NCBI GenBank assembly: GCA_900761995.1
Contig: CAAFEY010000032.1
Span: 1-15,641 of the forward strand
Source: an uncultured Collinsella sp.
GTDB taxonomy: Bacteria > Actinomycetota > Coriobacteriia > Coriobacteriales > Coriobacteriaceae
Reading direction: 5' to 3'
DNA: 15,641 nucleotides
The notes below the pieces were generated by a model. That model was not told the DNA's origin, ran no database searches, and saw only the letters and a list, made by a program, of their open reading frames with translations. This document shows positions 1 through 9,606 of the stretch, piece by piece (the first letter of the stretch is position 1; each line of letters opens with the position of its first letter). Made by a program: the position numbers and the translations under genes.

Positions 1-127
1 CCTCGGTGATAAACACTTTACCAATCCGGTGGACGGCTGTTTTATCGCCGCCAGCGCACCAAATCCGTCCGGGTGGGGTATATTGCAATCGATTGATGAC
101 AACGACCACCAAAAGGCGGATATTCGT

Positions 128-1090
128 ATGCACGAGAACGATTTTTTTAACGAGGACCTGCTGTGCGCGCTCGCTGGCGTTGCCGGCGAGGACAACGTGC
201 TGATGAGCGAGCCCATGCGCGAGCACACCACGTTTAAGATCGGCGGTCCGGCCGACGTCTTTGTCACGCCCGATACTGAGCAAGGCCTCGTCGCCACGCT
301 CGATACCTGCTTTCGCTGCAATCTACCACTCACCATCGTGGGCAACGGCTCCGACTTGCTCGTCGGCGACAAGGGCATCCGCGGCGTCGTCGTGGCGTTG
401 GGCGAGGGCCTCTCCAACATCACCGTCGACGGCACGCATGTCACGGCGGCAGCCGGTGCCTTGCTTTCCGATGTCGCCGTGGCGGCAGCCGAGGCCGGTC
501 TCACCGGCATGGAGCCCATCTCGGGCATCCCCGGATCGGTCGGCGGCGCCTGCTACATGAACGCCGGGGCCTACGGTGCCTGCATGGCCGATGTGCTGGA
601 GTCCGTGCGCGTCTACAAACCCGCTCGCCAGCTCGACGACGGCACCCGCGGTAGCGGCAATATCATCGAGTTCGATGTCGACGAGCTCAACCTGGGCTAT
701 CGCAAGAGCCGCATCGCCGACGACGGCTTTACCGTGCTTTCGGCCACCTTCGATCTCGCCCCGGGCAACGCCGCGATGATTAAAGCCGACATGGACGACT
801 ACCGCCAGCGCCGCGAGGACAAGCAGCCGCTCGACATGCCGAGTGCCGGCTCCACCTTCAAGCGCCCCGAGGGCCACTTTGCCGGCAAGCTCATCATGGA
901 TGCCGGCCTGCGCGGCCATGCTGTCGGCGGCGCACAGGTAAGCGAAAAGCACTGCGGCTTCATCGTCAACGCCGACCACGCCACCGCCGCCGACGTCGAC
1001 GAACTCATCCGCGACATCCAAGCCAAAGTCAAAGAGCAGTTCGACGTAGACCTAGAACCCGAAGTCCACCGAGTAGGCGAATTCCTTTAA
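128..1090 (+). CDS. murB: UDP-N-acetylenolpyruvoylglucosamine reductase (MurB)
   Basis: MurB reduces UDP-GlcNAc-enolpyruvate to UDP-N-acetylmuramate with NADPH and FAD in the cytoplasm, the second committed step of peptidoglycan precursor synthesis. The 320-aa product shows the FAD_binding_4 start (TFKIGGPADVFV), the flavin-contact stretch GNGSDLLVG, the IPGSVGGACYMNAGAYG loop, and the C-terminal MurB domain with the proton-donor serine in SAGSTFKRP (Ser242) and the final glutamate in LEPEV (Glu312). GSTFKRPEGHFAGKLI is the pattern of Gram-positive type II enzymes. I chose ATG 128 because AAGGCGGA lies about 8 nt upstream and the conserved fold begins soon after; the frame is open leftwards to the window edge (an in-frame ATG lies at 29), but the extra residues are unlike MurB. 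It appears monocistronic, since a hairpin follows at once. The 1-127 leader holds no other gene; TATATT at 79-84 is a possible but weak -10. Confidence 0.95.
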   Translation: MHENDFFNEDLLCALAGVAGEDNVLMSEPMREHTTFKIGGPADVFVTPDTEQGLVATLDTCFRCNLPLTIVGNGSDLLVGDKGIRGVVVALGEGLSNITVDGTHVTAAAGALLSDVAVAAAEAGLTGMEPISGIPGSVGGACYMNAGAYGACMADVLESVRVYKPARQLDDGTRGSGNIIEFDVDELNLGYRKSRIADDGFTVLSATFDLAPGNAAMIKADMDDYRQRREDKQPLDMPSAGSTFKRPEGHFAGKLIMDAGLRGHAVGGAQVSEKHCGFIVNADHATAADVDELIRDIQAKVKEQFDVDLEPEVHRVGEFL

Positions 1091-1094
1091 CAAA

Positions 1095-1116
1095 GAAGGC
1101 CCCGAAAGGGGCCTTC
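1095..1116 (+). terminator. Hairpin terminator after murB
   Basis: A perfect 9-bp stem GAAGGCCCC / GGGGCCTTC closed by a GAAA tetraloop begins 5 nt after the murB stop. The downstream tract (ACCATATTTATT) is only moderately T-rich, and the complementary strand has TTTGTTAAA after the stem, so it could serve both convergent genes. Termination efficiency is uncertain. Confidence 0.7.
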
Positions 1117-1171
1117 ACCATATTTATTCAGATAACCCAGTCCGGTGCGTCGCGCTCAGGACCCGAGAGGG

Positions 1172-1296
1172 CCGGGACAGTCCGAGAGGCATAAGGTTGA
1201 TCGCGAGTTCCGCACGAGCCGGAGAGCACTTAATGTGCTCTCCGTGCGAGCAGGACTGCCCGAGCAGGCAACCTTATGCCTCTCGGGCTGTCCCGG
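1172..1296. repeat. 125-nt extended inverted repeat (long hairpin)
   Basis: The outer arms 1172-1199 and 1269-1296 are 28 nt each and complementary except one position (T1181 against G1287), which is a G-U wobble in RNA. Inside, AGTTC 1206-1210 pairs with GGACT 1253-1257, CGCAC 1211-1215 with GTGCG 1244-1248 and GGAGAGCAC 1221-1229 with GTGCTCTCC 1235-1243 around the loop TTAAT. Nearly the whole unit therefore folds as one rod with small bulges. It sits in the gap between the convergent murB and coiled-coil hydrolase genes, ending 13 nt past the latter's stop codon. It has no T-tract, so it is not a typical terminator. It may be a structured RNA, a palindromic intergenic repeat of a MITE/REP kind, or a 3'-end stabiliser. 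It carries no ORF I can support. Confidence 0.75.
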
Positions 1297-1308
1297 ACCA
1301 AGCCGCAG

Positions 1309-2514
1309 CTACGACAGCGCAATACCGCCAAGCCAGCCCCAACGCACGCCAGAGCCAGTGCCATAGAAGCTAATAAACGAATCGAGCGACTTAGACGTAA
1401 TGGCGCCCTCGTTGCTCATAACGATGCCGCCGCCAACGTAGATACCCACATGACCGTAGATAAGGCCCGGAGCACCCGTGCCGCTGTGCGAGGAATCGGC
1501 CACGATCATGCCCACCTGCAGCGCCGAGCGGTCGGAGCTATAGCACCATGCGTTAAACATATCGCACGCGTTACCGCCAAAGTAGCCAACGCCGGCGTTA
1601 CGGAAAACATTGGTGACCCACGCCGCGCACCAGTTCTGACCCGGCGAAGGCGTGGAGTAGCACGCGTTGACGACAGCCTGCTGCTTGCCCGAGCCGGCAT
1701 TCTGCTGCGGAGTTCCGGGCGCATACGATCCACCACCCGAGCTCGAACCACCCGAGTAGGAATTATTCTTGTTCGCGGCAGCCGCGGCAGCGGCAGCCTT
1801 CCTAGCGGCCTCCTCAGCCTGGGCGGCAGCGAGGATCTCGGAATCGCGCTGAGCCATGAGCTCCTTGACGTCGTCGGAAAGACCGTTCAGCACGGTCTGG
1901 ACTTCTTGCTGCTTGGCCTGCATATCCTGCATCTGAGCCGTCTGCTGGTCCTTGAGTTTTTCCAGGTCGGCCTTTTGTGCTTCGAGCTCGGTCTTCTGTG
2001 CGTCGAGCTCAGCCTGAATCGTCTGGATATCCTCGATGGCATCGCGGTCGCTCTTGTTGATCTTCTCAACGTAATGCGCGTTGGCGACGAGTTCCTCAAA
2101 CGAGCCAGAGGCCAGCAGCAGCGACAGGATGTTCGTGCCGCCGGACTTGTAGCTGGCGGCCACGCGATCGGAAAGGTCGTTGCGCTTCTTCTTGAGCTCG
2201 GCCTTCTTTTCATCGATCCGGGCCTGCGTGTCGTCAATCTTGCCCTGGACATTCTCGATGTCGTTGAGGGTCTGGGCATTCTTGTTGGCCAGCGCCGCAT
2301 ACTCATTTGCGATGCTGTCGAGCTGGGCCTGAACCTCGTCGAGCTGGGCCTGGGCAGCATTCAGTTTATCGGTGGTTTCTTTGGAAGCCTCCGCCGCACG
2401 GGCGCGAGCGGGCAGGCCAAAAAGAACTGCCGCAGAAGCGGCGCCGAACAGGGCCTTGAGGGCAGTGCGGCGCGAGAGCTCCTGGGAAAGGATGGAATCG
2501 CTGTTTGGTGACAT
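1309..2514 (-). CDS. Tat-exported coiled-coil protein with CHAP/NlpC-P60-like hydrolase domain
   Basis: Probably a secreted peptidoglycan hydrolase acting in cell separation or wall turnover. The 401-aa product begins with a twin-arginine signal (S14-R-R-T-A-L-K20, hydrophobic stretch to about 35, cleavage likely near ARA-A at 40/41). Residues 43-118 and 153-240 are Gln/Glu/Ala/Lys-rich coiled coil, separated by a hinge containing NILSLLLASGSFEELV, the arrangement seen in PcsB, CwlO and RipA/RipC N-terminal regions. An Ala run (240-247) and a Gly/Ser/Pro linker (251-275) lead to a C-terminal cysteine peptidase-like domain with C296 in NWCAAWV, H355 in GHVGIYV and a polar N368/E369 as candidate triad. 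The WCAAWV form resembles CHAP/TIGR02594-type domains more than classical DCSGL NlpC/P60. ATG 2514 has GGAG about 7 nt upstream. Tat rather than Sec export for such a protein is a little unusual. The precise bond cleaved cannot be read from sequence. Confidence 0.85.
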   Translation of the reverse strand: MSPNSDSILSQELSRRTALKALFGAASAAVLFGLPARARAAEASKETTDKLNAAQAQLDEVQAQLDSIANEYAALANKNAQTLNDIENVQGKIDDTQARIDEKKAELKKKRNDLSDRVAASYKSGGTNILSLLLASGSFEELVANAHYVEKINKSDRDAIEDIQTIQAELDAQKTELEAQKADLEKLKDQQTAQMQDMQAKQQEVQTVLNGLSDDVKELMAQRDSEILAAAQAEEAARKAAAAAAAANKNNSYSGGSSSGGGSYAPGTPQQNAGSGKQQAVVNACYSTPSPGQNWCAAWVTNVFRNAGVGYFGGNACDMFNAWCYSSDRSALQVGMIVADSSHSGTGAPGLIYGHVGIYVGGGIVMSNEGAITSKSLDSFISFYGTGSGVRWGWLGGIALS

Positions 2515-2558
2515 ATGTACTCCGTTACATGTTTATTTATATGTCGCTCAACTCATAC

Positions 2559-2586
2559 ATATTAGCGTACATATGGCGCGTCCCAA
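2559..2586 (-). promoter_or_regulatory. Candidate promoter of the coiled-coil hydrolase gene
   Basis: On the minus strand TTGGGA (2586-2581) is followed after 16 bp by TAATAT (2564-2559), which would place the transcript start near 2552 and leave a leader of roughly 38 nt. The surrounding AT-rich DNA holds four ACATAT hexamers (2511-2516, 2539-2544 inverted, 2557-2562, 2569-2574) of unknown meaning. The rest of the 2515-2781 gap shows no gene. Confidence 0.4.
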
Positions 2587-2718
2587 CGATTTCCACGAAC
2601 GGCAAGAAACTACAAGGTCAGCGGCTCGTAAGCAAATGCCAAAGATCAGGTTATGCGTACGCAAGCTCTTCTGATGAGTACGTTAGCACAATCCTCTGCT
2701 TTTCCTACAGCGCACGAT

Positions 2719-2744
2719 TTGGGCGTCCCTGCCTGCGCTATACT
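2719..2744 (+). promoter_or_regulatory. Candidate galE promoter
   Basis: TATACT at 2739-2744 is a good -10 match 38 bp ahead of the galE start. The best upstream hexamer (TTGGGC, 2719-2724) is only 14 bp away, shorter than the usual 17, so the -35 is doubtful. The ribosome binding site AGGAG lies at 2772-2776. Confidence 0.4.
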
Positions 2745-2781
2745 CCCGTGAAGAAGTGTTCCTGATTCGATAGGAGACTAC

Positions 2782-3843
2782 ATGTCCAAAGCACTCGACC
2801 CCAAAGACACCTGCGTCCTCGTTACCGGTGGCGCCGGTTTTATCGGCTCGCACACCGTCGTTCAGCTGCTCGAGGGTGGCTACCAGGTCGTCATCGTCGA
2901 TGATCTCTCCAACTCCAGCGCCGTCGCCGTCGACCGCGTCAAGACCATCGTGGGCGACGAGGCCGCCAAGAACCTCACCTTCTACGAGGCCAACGTGCTC
3001 GACCGCGATGCGATGAACAAGATCTTCGATACCCATCAGATCGACCGCGTCATCCACTTTGCCGGCTTTAAGGCCGTCGGCGAGTCGGTGAGCAAGCCCG
3101 TCGAGTACTACCACAACAACATCGAGAACACCCTGGTGCTCATCGACGTCATGCGCAACCATGGCTGCAAGTCCATCATCTTCTCGAGCTCCTCGACCGT
3201 CTACGGCGACCCGGACAACCCGCCCGTCACCGAGGAGGATCCTAAGAAGCCCGCGACCAACCCCTATGGTTGGACCAAGTGGATGATCGAGCAGATCCTT
3301 ATGGACGTCCACACCGCCGACCCCGAGTGGGACGTCGTGCTGCTCCGTTACTTCAACCCCATCGGCGCTCATCCGTCGGGCCTGATCGGCGAGGACCCCA
3401 AGGGCATCCCCAACAACCTGGTGCCCTATGTCGCCCAGGTCGCCGTGGGCAAGCTCGAGGCCGTTCAGGTCTTTGGCAACGACTACCCCACCCCCGACGG
3501 CACCGGCGTGCGCGACTACATCCACGTGTGCGATCTGGCCTCTGGTCACGTTGCCGCCCTTAACTGGATGAACGGCAAAACCGGCGTCGAGATCTTTAAC
3601 CTGGGCACCGGCACCGGCACCTCGGTACTCGAGGTCGTTGCCGCCTTCTCCAAGGCTTGTGGCAAGGAGCTGCCCTATGTGATCCGCGAGCGCCGCGCCG
3701 GCGACATCGCTGCCAACTGGTGCGATGCCTCCAAGGCCGAGCGCATGATGGGCTGGAAGGCCCAGTACGACATCGCGGACATGTGCCGCGATAGCTGGAA
3801 CTGGCAGAGCCACAACCCCAACGGCTTCGCCGACGCCGAGTAG
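2782..3843 (+). CDS. galE: UDP-glucose 4-epimerase (GalE)
   Basis: Interconverts UDP-galactose and UDP-glucose with bound NAD in the cytoplasm, the last step of the Leloir pathway and the source of UDP-galactose for envelope sugars. The 353-aa product is full length for the extended SDR family: Rossmann motif GGAGFIG at residues 16-22, catalytic serine in FSSSSTVYGD (S137 aligns with E. coli Ser124), and the Tyr/Lys pair in YGWTK (Y162, K166), with the same 25-residue Ser-Tyr spacing as E. coli. The substrate-binding stretches LRYFNPIGAHPSG, DGTGVRDYIHV and RRAGDIAANW are present. AGGAG lies 5 nt before the ATG. It stands alone between its own candidate promoter and a strong terminator; no galK or galT is visible here. 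No copy of the TTGTTTAAACAA operator precedes it, so it is probably outside the maltodextrin regulon suggested for its neighbours. Confidence 0.97.
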   Translation: MSKALDPKDTCVLVTGGAGFIGSHTVVQLLEGGYQVVIVDDLSNSSAVAVDRVKTIVGDEAAKNLTFYEANVLDRDAMNKIFDTHQIDRVIHFAGFKAVGESVSKPVEYYHNNIENTLVLIDVMRNHGCKSIIFSSSSTVYGDPDNPPVTEEDPKKPATNPYGWTKWMIEQILMDVHTADPEWDVVLLRYFNPIGAHPSGLIGEDPKGIPNNLVPYVAQVAVGKLEAVQVFGNDYPTPDGTGVRDYIHVCDLASGHVAALNWMNGKTGVEIFNLGTGTGTSVLEVVAAFSKACGKELPYVIRERRAGDIAANWCDASKAERMMGWKAQYDIADMCRDSWNWQSHNPNGFADAE

Positions 3844-3865
3844 CAAAAACCTACATACCGCTCTT

Positions 3866-3899
3866 GCCCCGATCTCACGTTGTGAGGTCGGGGCTTTTT
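3866..3899 (+). terminator. Rho-independent terminator after galE
   Basis: A 13-bp stem (3866-3878 with 3882-3894, one G-T pair, loop GTT) is followed directly by TTTTT at 3895-3899, 23 nt after the galE stop. This is a textbook intrinsic terminator and separates galE from malQ. Confidence 0.92.
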
Positions 3900-3951
3900 C
3901 ATGGCATGTAACCATTCGCCGAAAATCGACCAACTTTTTTATCTTGCCTGT

Positions 3952-3970
3952 ACATGTTTAAACAACATGT
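3952..3970. promoter_or_regulatory. Operator upstream of malQ (TTGTTTAAACAA-like palindrome)
   Basis: ACATGTT-TAAAC-AACATGT is a 7-5-7 inverted repeat; its core at 3954-3965, ATGTTTAAACAA, differs by one base from the palindrome TTGTTTAAACAA. It lies immediately upstream of TACAAT (3973-3978), a likely -10, and so would sit in the -35/-10 spacer where a repressor would block RNA polymerase. GntR proteins of the HutC/TreR group bind TTGT...ACAA palindromes, and a TreR-like regulator is encoded at 13011-13730. The same motif precedes the ABC operon, the regulator and the PTS gene. Confidence 0.7.
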
Positions 3971-3972
3971 TT

Positions 3973-3978
3973 TACAAT
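3973..3978 (+). promoter_or_regulatory. Candidate -10 element of the malQ promoter
   Basis: TACAAT matches four or five positions of the -10 consensus and lies 85 bp before the malQ ATG. A -35 is not clear: TGTACA at 3949-3954 gives an 18-bp spacer, TTGCCT at 3944-3949 a 23-bp one. The palindromic operator fills the spacer. Confidence 0.4.
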
Positions 3979-4063
3979 AGGCGTATCGAATCAGAACATC
4001 GGAGGCGGACTGCACACCCATCGGCAGGCCGACCCCACAACAAGAAGGTTGGTGAGCGCATTC

Positions 4064-5569
4064 ATGGAGCGTGCAAGCGGCGTCCTCATGCCCGTCTCAT
4101 CTCTGCCCGGACCATACGGAATCGGCGGCTTTGGCTGGAATGCCTACGACTTCGTCGATTTTCTCGCCTCGTGCAAACAACATTACTGGCAGATTCTGCC
4201 CCTTACGACGACCAGCTATGGCGATTCGCCCTATCAGTCGTTCTCGGCCCGCGCAGGCAACCCCAACTTTATCGACTTTGCCGAGCTTATCGAGGCAGGG
4301 TATCTTGAACAGCGCGATATCGATGGCGTGTACCTGGGTTCTGACCCCAGTAACGTCGACTACGGTGCTATCTTTGGCGGCCGCCGTCAGATTCTCGACC
4401 GAGCCGCTGAGCGCTTTGCCGCCGACAAGCCGGCCGATTTCGATAACTTTATCCAGGCCAACGAGGACTGGCTCATCCCCTACTGTGAGTTCATGACCGT
4501 CAAAGAGGAGTGCGGTCTCAAGGCGTTTTGGGAGTGGCCCGCGGAGCTCCGCACCCGCGGCGAGGCTTCCGCCAAGGTCTGCGCCGACCATCCGGCGCGT
4601 ATGCTCTACCACCAGATGACGCAGTACTTCTTCGATCGCCAGTGGAGCCGCCTCAAGGCCTATGCCAACGAGCGCGACATTCTCATCATCGGCGACCTGC
4701 CCATCTATGTCTCGCGTGACTCTGTCGAGATGTGGGCGACGCCTGAGCTCTTTAAGATCGACGCCGCCGGCAATCCCGTGAGCGTCGCCGGCACGCCGCC
4801 CGACCAGTTCTCGGCCACCGGCCAGTACTGGGGCAACCCCATCTACGACTGGGACGCCATGGAATCCGACGGCTTCTCCTGGTGGGAGAGCCGCATTCGC
4901 GCCGCCCTCGACATGTACGACGTCATCCGCCTGGATCACTTCCGCGGCTTCGAGGCCTATTGGGAGGTGCCGTTCTCCTCGCCCGATTCGTCCTACGGTT
5001 CGTGGACGCAGGGTCCCGGCCTCAAATTCTTCAAGACGCTCGAGGAAAAGCTCGGCACGCTGCCCATCATCGCCGAGGACTTGGGCTTCCTCACCCCCGG
5101 CGTCATCGACATGCGCGACAACTCGGGCTTCCCCGGCATGAAGATCCTGCAGTTTGCCTTTGAGGGCACCAACTCGTACTACCTGCCGCATAACTACATC
5201 GCCAACACCGTCGCCTATGTGGGCACCCACGACAACGAGACGGCGCGCGGTTGGTTTGAGGGAACGGCCACCCCGCGTCAGCGCGAGCAGGCAGCCCTGT
5301 ACACCCATCAGCAGGCCGGCGAACCCATGGCCGACGCACTCAATCGCACCATCGCCGCCAGCGTGAGCGACACGTGCATCTACACCATGCAGGACCTGCT
5401 CAACTTGGGCAACGAGGCGCGCATCAACACCCCTGCCACGCTGGGCGGCAACTGGACCTGGCGCATGCTCGACGGCGCCATCACCCGCGAGCTCGAGCAC
5501 AAACTCACCGACTGGACCGAGACCTACTTCCGCATTCCGTCGGAAGCCGAAATCGAGCTTCCTCAATAG
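4064..5569 (+). CDS. malQ: 4-alpha-glucanotransferase (amylomaltase, GH77)
   Basis: MalQ transfers glucan segments between maltodextrins in the cytoplasm, releasing glucose and making longer chains that the phosphorylase encoded next can use. The 501-aa product is typical of short GH77 enzymes: opening SGVLMPVSSLPGPYGIGGFG, QILPL, then the catalytic residues nucleophile D291 in RLDHFRGF, acid/base E338 in IIAEDLGFL and D390 in GTHDNET, close to D293/E340/D395 of Thermus amylomaltase. ATG 4064 was chosen because MERASGVL is where family members start and GGTGAG lies 7 nt upstream; TTG 4049 and GTG 4052 are in-frame alternatives. The gene is followed after 128 bp by glgP on the same strand with no strong terminator, so they are probably cotranscribed. 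A palindromic operator upstream suggests control by the TreR-like regulator. Confidence 0.96.
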   Translation: MERASGVLMPVSSLPGPYGIGGFGWNAYDFVDFLASCKQHYWQILPLTTTSYGDSPYQSFSARAGNPNFIDFAELIEAGYLEQRDIDGVYLGSDPSNVDYGAIFGGRRQILDRAAERFAADKPADFDNFIQANEDWLIPYCEFMTVKEECGLKAFWEWPAELRTRGEASAKVCADHPARMLYHQMTQYFFDRQWSRLKAYANERDILIIGDLPIYVSRDSVEMWATPELFKIDAAGNPVSVAGTPPDQFSATGQYWGNPIYDWDAMESDGFSWWESRIRAALDMYDVIRLDHFRGFEAYWEVPFSSPDSSYGSWTQGPGLKFFKTLEEKLGTLPIIAEDLGFLTPGVIDMRDNSGFPGMKILQFAFEGTNSYYLPHNYIANTVAYVGTHDNETARGWFEGTATPRQREQAALYTHQQAGEPMADALNRTIAASVSDTCIYTMQDLLNLGNEARINTPATLGGNWTWRMLDGAITRELEHKLTDWTETYFRIPSEAEIELPQ

Positions 5570-5617
5570 GAGCTACCGCGCCCGACCCCTCCCCACCGTG
5601 CGGACGCGCTTGCTTTT

Positions 5618-5651
5618 CCCGCGTGAGGCCACCCCAATCCCCTCGCGCGGG
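5618..5651 (+). other. Stem-loop in the malQ-glgP gap
   Basis: CCCGCGTGAGG (5618-5628) pairs with CCTCGCGCGGG (5641-5651) over 11 bp including one G-T pair, with a 12-nt loop. It is followed by CTTCTTATG rather than a T-run, so it may act as a weak attenuator or an mRNA stabilising or processing element between the two genes rather than a full terminator. I see no convincing separate promoter for glgP in 5570-5697. Confidence 0.5.
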
Positions 5652-5697
5652 CTTCTTATGAATTGCAGACATGAAACAACCCATCACAGGAGAAACC

Positions 5698-7965
<2,268 letters not shown>

Positions 7966-7995
7966 TTTCGCTCCCTTTACCCATCCTCTTGAAAG

Positions 7996-8025
7996 CGGAG
8001 TCGCGGCAACGCGGCTCCGTTTTTT
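7996..8025 (+). terminator. Rho-independent terminator after glgP
   Basis: CGGAGTCGCG (7996-8005) pairs with CGCGGCTCCG (8010-8019) over 10 bp with one G-T pair around a GCAA tetraloop, followed by six T residues (8020-8025). It ends the malQ-glgP transcript. Confidence 0.92.
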
Positions 8026-8063
8026 GTGCCCCTGTGTTGTCCGTGACCTGCCTCGACCAAAAA

Positions 8064-8119
8064 TCTCGACCTGTAACATCTAGCCGACAAAATTGAGTCT
8101 ACCTGTTACAGATCAAGAC
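8064..8119 (+). repeat. Palindromic repeat unit, copy 1
   Basis: The unit contains the arms CTGTAACATCTAG (8071-8083) and CTACCTGTTACAG (8099-8111), which pair through CTGTAACA/TGTTACAG and TAG/CTA with a 2x2 internal mismatch, around a 15-nt core containing AAATTGAG. The flanks TCTCGA and AGAC extend similarity to copy 2 over 56 bp (44 of 56 identical when copy 2 is reversed). Function unknown; possibly a member of a genome-wide palindromic repeat family or a binding site pair. Confidence 0.75.
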
Positions 8120-8142
8120 GGAAGGACAGGCAGCTCGACGCT

Positions 8143-8198
8143 GTCTCAATCTGTAACATCTAGGCTCAATTTGGCCCTCTACCTGTTACAGTTCGAGA
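8143..8198 (-). repeat. Palindromic repeat unit, copy 2 (inverted core)
   Basis: The same arms CTGTAACATCTAG (8151-8163) and CTACCTGTTACAG (8179-8191) recur 80 bp downstream of copy 1, identical base for base in direct orientation. The 15-nt core is reversed: CTCAATTT here against AAATTGAG in copy 1. Over 56 bp the copy matches copy 1 better as a reverse complement (44/56) than directly (40/56). Confidence 0.75.
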
Positions 8199-8224
8199 CA
8201 AACAAACCTACAGACAACCCCGAT

Positions 8225-8270
8225 ACAAAGAAAGGCTCCCCTCTCGCCCAGCGGACGGGAGGGGAGCCTT
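8225..8270 (-). terminator. Terminator of the ABC transporter operon
   Basis: AAGGCTCCCCTC (8232-8243) pairs with GAGGGGAGCCTT (8259-8270) over 12 bp. Read on the minus strand the stem is followed by TTTCTTTG, so it fits an intrinsic terminator for the operon ending at 8339. On the plus strand no T-run follows. Confidence 0.75.
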
Positions 8271-8338
8271 ATATGTGACCGCGGCAAAAGGATGGCAATA
8301 CCGCAGTCGCCCAAAGGGAGGGCCTGGATGCACCGGGC

Positions 8339-9538
<1,200 letters not shown>

Positions 9539-9555
9539 GTCTCTACCTTTCGATA

Positions 9556-9582
9556 TGCGGCGCCACGCTGAGGGGCGCCGCA
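9556..9582 (-). other. Intercistronic hairpin between permease and ATPase genes
   Basis: TGCGGCGCC (9556-9564) pairs with GGCGCCGCA (9574-9582) over 9 bp around a 9-nt loop. On the minus strand it is followed by TATCGAAAGG, not a T-run, and lies just before the ATPase ribosome binding site. It may slow decay of the upstream mRNA or modulate ATPase expression. Confidence 0.55.
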
Positions 9583-9606
9583 GAAACTTGCAAAACAGTT
9601 ACGGCA

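Larger units (their letters stand above)
7966..8338. other. Intergenic region between glgP and the ABC operon
   Basis: This 373-bp convergent gap holds no gene I can support. It contains, in order, the glgP terminator, two 56-bp palindromic repeat units (8064-8119 and 8143-8198), the minus-strand terminator hairpin at 8225-8270 and a small hairpin AGGCCTGG...CCGGGCCT running up to the stop codon of the ATPase gene. Short open frames across the repeats have no ribosome binding site and translate to low-information peptides. Confidence 0.8.

Noticed and set aside
29..127. Longer murB starting at ATG 29
   Set aside because: The added residues do not resemble MurB, no Shine-Dalgarno precedes ATG 29, and the ATG at 128 has a good one.
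1276..2511. A 411-codon plus-strand open frame
   Set aside because: It lies opposite the coiled-coil hydrolase gene; its leucine/valine-rich translation is the complement of coiled-coil codons and shows no family motif.
2683..3933. A 416-codon minus-strand open frame
   Set aside because: It is the antisense of galE, which has all catalytic motifs; long antisense frames are expected at this third-position G/C bias.
4049..4063. TTG/GTG start for malQ five or four codons upstream of the chosen ATG
   Set aside because: The AAGAAGG element sits too close to these codons, and homologues begin at the sequence starting with the ATG at 4064.
4097..5566. A 489-codon minus-strand open frame
   Set aside because: It is antisense to malQ, which is clearly real; no recognisable domain on the opposite strand.
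8064..8198. Possible small CRISPR array
   Set aside because: There are only two units, each internally palindromic with differing cores of opposite orientation; no regular spacers and no cas genes.
8093..8278. Possible 61-residue peptide gene
   Set aside because: The frame runs across the palindromic repeats and into the terminator, with no ribosome binding site and no recognisable sequence.
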